Position numbers and translations under genes: made by a program. Under the pieces are notes generated by a model. The model searched no databases and was not told the origin of the DNA. It saw only the letters and a program-made list of their open reading frames with translations. 56,807 bases of DNA from an uncultured Lachnospiraceae bacterium (GTDB lineage Bacteria > Bacillota > Clostridia > Lachnospirales > Lachnospiraceae), in assembly GCA_910584725.1 (NCBI GenBank), contig CAJUBE010000030.1:1-56807 (forward strand). The letters are read 5' to 3'. Position 1 is the stretch's first letter. Each line of letters begins with the position of its first letter. Of this stretch, positions 7,956 through 15,530 are shown piece after piece.

Positions 7956-9350
7956 TTATTTCTCCGCCTGTACCTTCCCGCACTCCATCGGATACACACC
8001 GTCAAAACACGCCCTGCACAGCGGCAGACCCTCCGCCATCTCAGAAAGATCCTCCCGGCGCATATAGCCGAGGGAATCCGCCCCAATCATTTCACGGATC
8101 GCCTCCTCGCTGTGATTCGCCGCAATGAGCTGGGAGTTGGAGGGCACGTCGGTGCCGAAATAGCACGGATAGAGGAAGGGCGGCGAGCTGATTCTCACAT
8201 GCACTTCTTTGGCTCCCGCCTCCTTCAACATGCGGATCAGGTTGGCTATGGTGGTTCCCCTCACGATGGAATCATCCACCAGCACGATCCGCTTATCCTT
8301 TACCGCCGATTCCAGCACACTAAGCTTCATGCGGACGGCGGACTCCCGCTCCGTCTGGGTCGGCTTGATGAAAGTTCTCCCTATGTAGCTGTTCTTATAA
8401 AACGCCAGCCCGAATGGGATGCCGCTCTCCTGCGCGTATCCCTGCGCTGCCGGAAGCCCCGACTCCGGCACCCCGGTCACCAGATCCGCCTCCACGGGAT
8501 AAGATTTTGCAAGCATCCTCCCGGCCCGAATTCTGGCGTCGTACACCCGCACCCCGTCCATCGTGCTGTCCAGTCTGGCAAAATAAATGTACTCGAAAAT
8601 ACAGTGGGCACACTTTTCTTCCTTCGGCAGCATCTGCGATCTGACCTCCCCGCCGGAAACCGTCACCACCTCACCCGGCAGGATGTCCCGCACAAATTCT
8701 GCTCCCACAGCGTCCAGCGCGCAGGACTCCGAGGCCAGCACATAAGTCTCTCCCCGCTTGCCGAGGCACAGGGGCTTTAAGCCGTAAGGATCCCGCACGC
8801 CGATCAGCTTCCTCGGACTCATTATGACCAGCGCATAGCCGCCCTTTATTTTCAGAGCCGTCTTATAAACCGCCTCCTCCACCGTGGCGGAATGAACCCG
8901 CTCCCTCGCGATGTGGAAGGCGATCACCTCCGAGTCCGTAGTCGTGTGAAAAATCGCCCCGTTCTGGATCAGCTCCCACTTTAACTCCGGCGTGTTGATC
9001 AGATTGCCGTTGTGGGCGAGAGCCAGCGTCCCCTTGATGTAGGAGAGCACAAGCGGCTGGGCATTCTCCGCCACAGACGCCCCCGTGGTGGAATACCGCA
9101 CATGTCCCAGACCGATATTGCCGTCCATCTTCTCCAAAACTTCTTTTGTGAGCACCTCGCTCACCAGCCCCAGATCCTTGTGAAAAGAAACATTCCCCCG
9201 CTCCTTATCGGTCCTTGAGACTGCCATCCCGCAAGCCTCCTGCCCCCTGTGCTGCAGGGCTGTCAGCCCGTAGTAGAGGGAGGGCGCCACATTCTCCCCC
9301 TCCGGCCCGTACATGCCCACCACACCGCAGGCTTCTTTTATCTCAGCCAA
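7956..9350 (-). CDS. purF: Amidophosphoribosyltransferase
   Basis: This 464-residue enzyme makes 5-phosphoribosylamine from PRPP and glutamine, the first committed step of purine synthesis. Cys8 follows a seven-residue propeptide and should become the N-terminal nucleophile of the class II glutaminase domain. The PRPP loop VLVDDSIVRGTT lies near residues 357-368. Cysteines in the segments HCIFEYIYF, PCYFG and PLCRAC match the 4Fe-4S ligand positions of the Bacillus-type enzyme. The start is TTG, preceded by GGAGGA; no better start lies upstream. It stands alone and is not inside a pur operon. A 300-base leader with a terminator precedes it. Confidence 0.96.
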   Translation of the reverse strand: MAEIKEACGVVGMYGPEGENVAPSLYYGLTALQHRGQEACGMAVSRTDKERGNVSFHKDLGLVSEVLTKEVLEKMDGNIGLGHVRYSTTGASVAENAQPLVLSYIKGTLALAHNGNLINTPELKWELIQNGAIFHTTTDSEVIAFHIARERVHSATVEEAVYKTALKIKGGYALVIMSPRKLIGVRDPYGLKPLCLGKRGETYVLASESCALDAVGAEFVRDILPGEVVTVSGGEVRSQMLPKEEKCAHCIFEYIYFARLDSTMDGVRVYDARIRAGRMLAKSYPVEADLVTGVPESGLPAAQGYAQESGIPFGLAFYKNSYIGRTFIKPTQTERESAVRMKLSVLESAVKDKRIVLVDDSIVRGTTIANLIRMLKEAGAKEVHVRISSPPFLYPCYFGTDVPSNSQLIAANHSEEAIREMIGADSLGYMRREDLSEMAEGLPLCRACFDGVYPMECGKVQAEK

Positions 9351-9396
9351 TGATATCTCCTCCGTTTTCTAACTCTGCTTATACGTAATCGAGTAT

Positions 9397-9424
9397 GGAA
9401 GAGCTATCTTTCCCTACTCGCCGC
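9397..9424. repeat. 28-bp dispersed repeat, copy 1
   Basis: A 28-base string starting GGAAGAGCTATC and ending CTACTCGCCGC is repeated exactly at 54670-54697. A shortened relative is at 21869-21892. The first half can fold into a small hairpin. Here it lies between the leader terminator and the purF ribosome site, so it would be part of the purF messenger. Confidence 0.7.
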
Positions 9425-9450
9425 ACGCCCCATGCGCCGCCTCTGCGCAT

Positions 9451-9489
9451 AAAAAGGGACAAAGAAATCCTCTCAGACCTCTTTGTCCC
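9451..9489 (-). terminator. Intrinsic terminator in the purF leader
   Basis: Read on the minus strand, a perfect 10-bp stem GGGACAAAGA/TCTTTGTCCC with a 14-base loop runs straight into TTTTT. It lies about 100 bases before the purF start and about 165 bases after a good promoter, so it can act as an attenuator. It could also be the terminator of the upstream araC transcript. Both may hold. Confidence 0.75.
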
Positions 9490-9655
9490 AACGTGTTTAT
9501 TCTATCACAGGTGATTTGTTTTTTCCAGTGTTCTTTTATGAATCTCCAATCACTCTTTGATTTTATCAATATCTGTAAGATTGACACCTGCCACTTGCAA
9601 ATTTCACCTGCTTTCTATATTGAGGCTATGGCTTTCGCCGTTACAATTTGAGTGT

Positions 9656-9684
9656 ATCATATCTCAGATGCAAAGTCTATTCAA
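9656..9684 (-). promoter_or_regulatory. Candidate purF promoter and start of a long leader
   Basis: On the minus strand TTGAAT (9679-9684), a 17-base spacer and TATGAT (9656-9661) form a near-consensus promoter. The transcript would have a leader of about 300 bases before the TTG start of purF. A CAGGTGA...TTT segment near the leader start can pair with AAATCACCTG shortly before the terminator. The 493-base gap 9351-9843 contains this promoter, the terminator, one dispersed repeat and one palindromic element, and no gene. I do not recognise a named riboswitch class in it. Confidence 0.55.
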
Positions 9685-9706
9685 TCATCCAGATGCTTTG
9701 AACCGG

Positions 9707-9848
9707 CGTAACAGTTCAGCCTTAGGCTTCACTGTCACGCCTGATGCACACAAAATGCTCCAAAGGCGCATTTTGGCGCTTGCACAACTCGCAAAATCGC
9801 ATACAAAGCGATTTTACTCGCGGAATAGTGCAAGGCTGAACTGTTACG
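9707..9848. repeat. Palindromic element with 17-bp inverted arms
   Basis: Perfect 17-base arms, CGTAACAGTTCAGCCTT (9707-9723) and its reverse complement (9832-9848), enclose nested hairpins such as AAAATCGC/GCGATTTT. The right arm supplies the TAA stop codon of the araC gene. The element at 304-474 shares the outer GTTCAGC/GCTGAAC and part of the core. It has no coding capacity and looks like a MITE-like or REP-like repeat. Confidence 0.7.
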
Positions 9849-10842
9849 GACCGGCCGACTGATTGCGCCTGCGATATTCCTTCGGGGAGCAGCCCACTCT
9901 TTTTAAAAACTGCCTGTTAAAATTGGAGAGATTGCTGTAGCCGCAGGCAAAGGCGATATCCGCGATCTGCCCCCCGCCGTCACCGAGCGCCTCGCAGGCC
10001 GCTTGAATCCGAAGCTGGGTCAGATGCTCTATGGCCCCGATCCCCACCGCCTTTCGAAAACATCTCATAAAATGGCTTTTGCTCAGATGCACCTGTTCCG
10101 CCAGCTGCTCCACCGTAATATCTTCCCGAAAATTCCGCGCCATATATTCCAGCGCGGGCCGGATACTCTCCGTCTCCCCCTCCATACTGTCCTGTTCAAA
10201 AACAATCTCCCCGCTCTCCTCCAGAATCCAAATCAGGCGCAGGAGTTCGCTCTTTAAGAGTAAATCCGCACGGGCAGAATTTTCGTGCACGCAGGAAAAA
10301 ATCCGTTCCGCCACCACTCCCGCCTGTTCATAGACAGCTCCATCCTTACGGATACAGACATTCGTGCGGATAGTTCCCTTTACAATCGGGCGGATACACT
10401 CGTTGGTACAGCGGTCGCCGCTGCCCATACCAAGCATGGCGGGGCTGAATACAAGAGCGCCATACCGCAGTGTCCCGACAGCGCCCGTAAAACCGCCATC
10501 TACACAAGCGCCCTCCACACTGCCGCCTCCTGGGCATCTACAGTCTTCGCCACCCTCACTGTCGTCTTTATGACCGCTGTCCGTCTCCTGCTCCCCACAC
10601 AGGTAGGCGGCATGCAGCATATTCGGCGGTATCAGCAAAAACTCCCCCTCTCCCGCCTTCAGTTTCTGACTGCCGCAGATAAATTCCCCCCTGCCCTGAA
10701 GAACATGAATCAACTCAAATTCACCGTGCCAGTGCATGGGCACGTTTATAAACCATTCCGGCAGCCTGCACTCATAATAACTGTATGGCATCCACGTGGT
10801 GCTGTGCTGTCTCTTTTCCAGCGTCTCTCTGTCCGGCATCAT
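9844..10842 (-). CDS. AraC-family transcriptional regulator
   Basis: A 332-residue regulator. An N-terminal cupin sensor (MHWHGEFELIHVLQGRGEF) is followed by a C-terminal double helix-turn-helix (ITVEQLAEQVHLSKSHFMRC and IADIAFACGYSNLSNFNRQF). The start chosen is the first of two ATGs after AAAGGAG; a longer frame has no ribosome site. It is divergent from the GH31 gene, so it most likely senses the sugar released by that enzyme or its substrate and activates it. Odd point: a roughly 40-residue Gly/Asp/Cys-rich insertion splits the sensor domain, with CRCPGGGS inside. The stop codon lies in a palindromic repeat. Confidence 0.92.
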   Translation of the reverse strand: MMPDRETLEKRQHSTTWMPYSYYECRLPEWFINVPMHWHGEFELIHVLQGRGEFICGSQKLKAGEGEFLLIPPNMLHAAYLCGEQETDSGHKDDSEGGEDCRCPGGGSVEGACVDGGFTGAVGTLRYGALVFSPAMLGMGSGDRCTNECIRPIVKGTIRTNVCIRKDGAVYEQAGVVAERIFSCVHENSARADLLLKSELLRLIWILEESGEIVFEQDSMEGETESIRPALEYMARNFREDITVEQLAEQVHLSKSHFMRCFRKAVGIGAIEHLTQLRIQAACEALGDGGGQIADIAFACGYSNLSNFNRQFLKRVGCSPKEYRRRNQSAGP

Positions 10843-11047
10843 AGTCGTTCTCCTTTGTTCTCTCTGTCTGCTATCCCAAACGTTCCCCGCTCTCACCCTC
10901 AACTCCCGGTATTTTTCTATTTTTTCTGTATGATAGGATAGTATCATTACAGAGCAGTATTTTAATAGAATTTTTCATCTCAATAATAATATTATACTAT
11001 TATAGCCCGGATTTCTCAATCTTCTGGATAAGACTTGCGGAAACGGA

Positions 11048-11129
11048 AATGTAGTTTTGATACCATTCACACCCACGCCAGATTTTGCATCAATTTGCGT
11101 TAATTCAGTGTGAATTGTAATGTAGTTTT
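11048..11129 (+). promoter_or_regulatory. Direct repeats in the araC/GH31 divergent gap
   Basis: AATGTAGTTTT occurs at 11048-11058 and again at 11119-11129, 71 bp apart, about seven helical turns. The second copy overlaps a possible promoter for the GH31 gene (TTGTAA at 11115-11120, 17 bases, TACGAC). These are candidate AraC-family sites. The 332-base gap between the two genes contains nothing else I can identify. Confidence 0.5.
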
Positions 11130-11174
11130 TACAGTAATACGACACAGAATAAGGAAAAGAAAAGGAGGCAGATT

Positions 11175-13202
11175 ATGACATTTGAAAAGGAAAACGGCGC
11201 ACTCATATGCCGCCGTGCAGGCGAAACCCTGCGGATTGAGCCCTGGGGAAAGGACTCCTTCCGGGTACGCGCCGCCATGTTACCAGAATTTACCGAAAAC
11301 GACTGGGCGTTGACTGAAACAGTCGAAAAATGTGACACGCAGATTACCATCGAGGAGGAGGACCACTGGGTAGGCGACGGAACCATCGACAAGCGTCCGA
11401 TCGCCACCATTGTAAACGGGCATCTCAAGGCTGTTGTAAACTTCGCGGGCATCATCTCCTTCTACCGCGACCACAAACTGATCCTGCGGGAATATTTCAG
11501 ATATTACGACGGCACGCTCTCCAGAGAAAGCCGCTGCTTAAAGCTGGTAAACCGGGAATGGAAGGGCGTGATCGGCGGCAGCGAGTACTCCCTGAACGTG
11601 AAATTCGAGAGTGACAAGAAGGAAAAAATCTTCGGTATGGGACAGTATCAGCAGGACTGTCTGGATTTGAAGGGCTGCGTCTTAGAGCTTGCACAGCGCA
11701 ACTCCCAGATTTCCGTGCCCTTCGCCGTCTCCTCCCTCGGCTACGGTTTCCTCTGGAACAACCCCGCCGTGGGCCGCGTGAGCTTCGGCAAGAATTACAC
11801 GGAATGGATTGCCCGCGCGACGAAAGAGATGGATTACTGGATCACCGTGGCGGACACACCGAAGCAGATTGTCGAGAACTACACCGCCGTCACGGGACGA
11901 GCGGAAATGTTCCCCGAAGACCTGATGGGACTGTGGCAGTGTAAGCTGCGCTACCGCACGCAGGAGGAAGTGCTGGAGGTCGCACGCCAGTATCGGAAAG
12001 AGGGCATCAAAATCGACCAGATCGTCATCGACTTCTTCCACTGGACGGTGCAGGGCGACTGGAAGTTTGACAAAAAATACTGGCCCGACCCGAAGGCTAT
12101 GGTGGACGAACTGCATAGTATGGGCATCAAGGTCATTGTGTCCGTGTGGCCCTCCGTGGACCGCAAGAGCGAAAACTTCGGTCCTATGATGGAGCGCGGT
12201 CTGCTCATTCGGACAGAGCGCGGCGCGGCACAGACCTACGACTTTCAGGGCGACTGTGTGGAGATCGACCCCTTCAATCCCGAAACCCGCAAATATGTGT
12301 GGGACGTATGCAAAAAGAATTATTACGACTACGGCATAGACGCCTTCTGGCTGGATAACTCCGAGCCCGATTACGGCGTTTACGACTTTGACAATTACCG
12401 CTACTTTGACGGTCCCGCGCTGGCGGTGAGCAACCTTTATCCCCAGCTTTACAGCCGTGTGTTCTACGACGAAATGACCAAACTGCAGAAGGAGCCCGTC
12501 GTGAATCTGCTGCGCTGTGCGTGGGCCGGCTCTCAGAAGTACGGCAATGTGGTGTGGTCGGGCGATGTGCCCAGCACCTTCGAGGCGTTCGCTGACCAGA
12601 TCCAGTGCGGCCTGAACATGGGACTGGCGGGCATCCCCTGGTGGACGACGGATATCGGCGGCTTTATGACCGACGACGTGGACGACCCGGACTTCCGTCA
12701 GCTCCTGATCCGCTGGTATCAGTTTGCCGTATACTCTCCCGTGCTGCGTATGCACGGCGACAGAGGCCCCTACAATATCCCGCCGCTTGACGATCGCGAC
12801 TGGGGCGGCGGCTATCTCCATACCGGCCAACCCAACGAGCTGTGGAGCTACGGCGAAGACAATTACGCCATTATGAAAAAGTATTACGACGTGCGTATCT
12901 TGCTGCACGACTATATCAAAAAGCTGTACGAGGAGGCACACACGAACGGTTCCCCGCTTCTGCGCACCATGTTCTACGAGTTTCCGGCGGACGAAAAATG
13001 CTGGGAGACAGAGGACCAGTATATGTTTGGCGATCGTTTCCTCGTGGCGCCGATCCTTCATCTGAACGAGTGGAAACGCGAGGTCTATCTCCCTGCCGGA
13101 AAGTGGAAGCTGACCTCCACCGACGAGATATTCGAGGGCGGACGCACCGTCAGCGTGGACGCACCCATCGATTATATGCCGGTGTTTGAGCGCATGGCCT
13201 GA
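11175..13202 (+). CDS. GH31 alpha-glycosidase (alpha-xylosidase/alpha-glucosidase type)
   Basis: A 675-residue GH31 enzyme. The nucleophile region is FWLDNSEPDYG with Asp394, and the acid/base region is VWSGDVPSTF with Asp464; IPWWTTDIGGF follows, as expected. The WLDNSEP form is closer to alpha-xylosidases of the YicI type than to the WNDMNEP form of alpha-glucosidases, so alpha-xylosidase is the better guess, but specificity cannot be fixed by eye. There is no signal peptide, so it should act in the cytoplasm on imported oligosaccharides. An AAAGGAGG site precedes the ATG. It is probably controlled by the divergent AraC protein. No transporter is adjacent. Confidence 0.92.
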   Translation: MTFEKENGALICRRAGETLRIEPWGKDSFRVRAAMLPEFTENDWALTETVEKCDTQITIEEEDHWVGDGTIDKRPIATIVNGHLKAVVNFAGIISFYRDHKLILREYFRYYDGTLSRESRCLKLVNREWKGVIGGSEYSLNVKFESDKKEKIFGMGQYQQDCLDLKGCVLELAQRNSQISVPFAVSSLGYGFLWNNPAVGRVSFGKNYTEWIARATKEMDYWITVADTPKQIVENYTAVTGRAEMFPEDLMGLWQCKLRYRTQEEVLEVARQYRKEGIKIDQIVIDFFHWTVQGDWKFDKKYWPDPKAMVDELHSMGIKVIVSVWPSVDRKSENFGPMMERGLLIRTERGAAQTYDFQGDCVEIDPFNPETRKYVWDVCKKNYYDYGIDAFWLDNSEPDYGVYDFDNYRYFDGPALAVSNLYPQLYSRVFYDEMTKLQKEPVVNLLRCAWAGSQKYGNVVWSGDVPSTFEAFADQIQCGLNMGLAGIPWWTTDIGGFMTDDVDDPDFRQLLIRWYQFAVYSPVLRMHGDRGPYNIPPLDDRDWGGGYLHTGQPNELWSYGEDNYAIMKKYYDVRILLHDYIKKLYEEAHTNGSPLLRTMFYEFPADEKCWETEDQYMFGDRFLVAPILHLNEWKREVYLPAGKWKLTSTDEIFEGGRTVSVDAPIDYMPVFERMA

Positions 13203-13218
13203 TCTGCTATATTCGCGC

Positions 13219-13338
13219 GCATAAGCAGAGTCAAAAAGCGGTAGAGACAGGATGCGTGCTTGCACGCGAGACTGTCTCTGCCGATTTCTGACGAGCAACG
13301 CGAACGAGAAATGCGAAGCATTTCGAGTCTGCTTATGC
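13219..13338. repeat. Nested palindromic element after GH31
   Basis: Perfect 11-base arms GCATAAGCAGA (13219-13229) and TCTGCTTATGC (13328-13338) enclose two inner hairpins, one built on AGAGACAG/CTGTCTCT and one on GCATTTCG-like strings. The size and nesting resemble the elements at 304-474 and 9707-9848, with different sequence. It starts 17 bases after the GH31 stop codon. Confidence 0.6.
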
Positions 13339-13344
13339 ATGGAA

Positions 13345-13393
13345 AGGAGGATGGAAACAGGACACACCCTGTAATCCATCCTCCTCTTTTGTA
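13345..13393 (+). terminator. Intrinsic terminator after GH31
   Basis: A perfect 11-bp stem AGGAGGATGGA/TCCATCCTCCT, with an inner ACAGG/CCTGT pairing, is followed by CTTTTGT. It ends the GH31 transcript facing the convergent chemotaxis gene. Confidence 0.75.
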
Positions 13394-13423
13394 TGTATAT
13401 AACCTTCTCTCTCTTTGAAAGCC

Positions 13424-15133
13424 TTACTTCTCCGGCAGTTCAAACTTCGCAATCAATTCATCTAAGGAAACCGCCTGCGCAGACAACTCCTGACTGGTAG
13501 CCGACGACTCTTCCGCCACCGCCGCGTTGGTCTGGATAACGTCCGAAATCTGATCCACGCCCAGCTCCGCTTCCTTCATGGTAGCCATCTGATTCGAAGA
13601 AATCGTGCTCAGTTCCTTGGAAGAATCCGCCACCTTCCTGATGCCTTCCACTACGATCGCCAGTGACTCAACCGCACGCGCCGCCACCTTATTGCCGTTC
13701 TCGACCTCTCTCATGGTGCCTTCAATCAGCGCTCTGGTATCCACAGCGGACTTGCTGCTCTGCTCCGCAAGCTGCCTGATCTGGTCAGCCACAACGGAGA
13801 AACCACGACCTGCTTCTCCCGCTCTCGCCGCCTCGATAGACGCATTCAGGGAAAGCATATTTGTCTCTGACGCAATGTTTTCAATTTCGGAAATAATATT
13901 CCCGATCTTGTGGGAAGCCTCGCTGATGCGGCTCATAGCCTCCACCATTTCATTCATGTCGCCGCTGCTGCGTTCCGCCACATTCGCATATTCCTGAGAC
14001 TGCCTGTAAGCGTCCTCAGCAGAAGCCGCCGCCGTCCTTGCCGCCTCTGAAATCGTCGTGATCGTCGCGTGGAGCTCCTGTACCGCGCCCGCCTGCTCCG
14101 TCGCGCCCTCAGCCAAGCTCTGGGAGGTATCGGCCAAGTTGGAAGAACCTGCGGAAACCTGCTCCGAGGACATCCCGATATAGCGAAGCGTATCGACCAT
14201 ATTGTCCCTCAACTGCTTCAGGGAATCGAATATCTGACGGAACTCACCTTTGTACCGCTCGCTGTCTTTTGAGCGGATGACAAAATTGGAATTGGACATC
14301 TCACCCAAAATATATTCCAGATCATAGATGACAAAGATAAGCGTCTCCGACATATCTTTCGCCGAGCCAATGATATCGGCCACTTCGTCATCCGACTGCG
14401 TCTCCGGGAAAGGCGTAGACAGATCGCCCTCGGCGAACAGCTCCAGTCTGTCGCTCAACTGAGTTAACGGTGCGGAAATATTTTCCGCTATATTTCTGCC
14501 AAGCTTGATGGATGTGAAAATCGCTATAATGATAATCACCGCAATCGCGATCCCAAGTACGATACAGACAACCGTCAGTATCGTGGATGTGCTGTTTCCG
14601 CGATCCACCTTGATATTCATAATCTCAATCAGGTCATCGTTAATATCCTCGTAGAGCGGCGCCAGCTCATTGATCGCCCGCTCCTGCGCAATGGCACACT
14701 GTTCTCTGTCGGTAACGCCGCCCTGCACGATAATCTCATTATCAAGCGCCCAGTAAGTGGACAGCTTGGAACTGATATCCGCGTACACTTTCTTATTCTC
14801 CTCGGACACCATAGCTTTTTCCAGCGCCTCAAAGCTGGAAGTGAAGTTTTCTATGCTCGCCGTGTGTGAAGCTTTCAGGCTCTCTATCACAGCCTCGTCA
14901 TCATAGCCGATAACGCCCCGCAGCGTGGATCTCGTCTCACCGAAATAGGTCATCGCCTTACCCACGTCACCCTGCGCAAACCCGTAAACCTTCAGCGCAT
15001 TCGAGTATCTCATCGCCACAATAATCATGACAACGAGCGCTACCACCGCTACCACCGCCGGAATCCCTGACGCAATCACAAAGCCGCGCACCAGGCGTTC
15101 CTTGATCCGATACTTATTCAATTTTTCACTCAT
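13424..15133 (-). CDS. Methyl-accepting chemotaxis protein
   Basis: A 569-residue transducer. A first membrane helix (about residues 22-46), an extracytoplasmic four-helix-type sensor domain, a second membrane helix (about 185-210), a HAMP region and a long signalling coiled coil can be followed. The signalling tip is the segment ENIASETNMLSLNASIEAAR and the following AGEAGRGFSVVADQIRQLAE. The chosen ATG follows GGAGGGA; a GTG six codons upstream overlaps that site. It would report to a CheA/CheW array, but no che genes lie in the window. The next gene upstream is a hybrid sensor kinase. The ligand is unknown. Confidence 0.95.
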   Translation of the reverse strand: MSEKLNKYRIKERLVRGFVIASGIPAVVAVVALVVMIIVAMRYSNALKVYGFAQGDVGKAMTYFGETRSTLRGVIGYDDEAVIESLKASHTASIENFTSSFEALEKAMVSEENKKVYADISSKLSTYWALDNEIIVQGGVTDREQCAIAQERAINELAPLYEDINDDLIEIMNIKVDRGNSTSTILTVVCIVLGIAIAVIIIIAIFTSIKLGRNIAENISAPLTQLSDRLELFAEGDLSTPFPETQSDDEVADIIGSAKDMSETLIFVIYDLEYILGEMSNSNFVIRSKDSERYKGEFRQIFDSLKQLRDNMVDTLRYIGMSSEQVSAGSSNLADTSQSLAEGATEQAGAVQELHATITTISEAARTAAASAEDAYRQSQEYANVAERSSGDMNEMVEAMSRISEASHKIGNIISEIENIASETNMLSLNASIEAARAGEAGRGFSVVADQIRQLAEQSSKSAVDTRALIEGTMREVENGNKVAARAVESLAIVVEGIRKVADSSKELSTISSNQMATMKEAELGVDQISDVIQTNAAVAEESSATSQELSAQAVSLDELIAKFELPEK

Positions 15134-15530
15134 TACTACTCCCTCCTGCACACTGCCATAGAACCGTTCAAAATCCTCCCCGTCTGCCAGAAACTTCGCT
15201 GTCCTCCGAGACTTTGATCAGACTTGCAGCAAATGATCAGACATGAAACAAAACTGTCATTACATCGCTCATCCTACGGCTGTGCAGTCGAGAACAATGA
15301 AACGCTGTATTTCTAATGCTAGAAAACCGACAATTCCCCGTGCTTTTGTCTGAGTTACTTTTTACCTTTTCAATTATAGCACTTTTCACAAAAAAATCTA
15401 TACAAAAACTACTCATATGTGTAAAAATCGCTAATCAGCATTTTCTTGTTTTATTTAATGTAAATAAGTTACCCTCCCCCTTGAAAAAAGGGCGCAAAAA
15501 TCGGTGAAATTCCACGCAGCAGTCTACCGT
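15134..15530. other. Intergenic leader of the chemotaxis gene
   Basis: The 397-base gap holds a TATAAT on the minus strand (15373-15378) in AT-rich sequence without a clear -35, about 240 bases before the chemotaxis gene start. I searched it for c-di-GMP riboswitch signatures (GCAAA and GACGCAAAGC strings) and found none. Nothing else is evident. Confidence 0.35.

Noticed and set aside
9351..9660. Purine, ZTP or THF riboswitch in the purF leader
   Set aside because: None of the conserved core sequences that I know for these classes can be placed; the leader is reported only as an unidentified attenuator.
11682..13379. 565-codon open frame on the minus strand opposite GH31
   Set aside because: A shadow of a GC-rich coding gene; no motif, no ribosome site, and the opposite strand is a clear GH31 enzyme.
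15134..15378. Possible c-di-GMP riboswitch before the chemotaxis gene
   Set aside because: The conserved GCAAA and GACGCAAAGC strings of class I are absent and nothing resembles class II.
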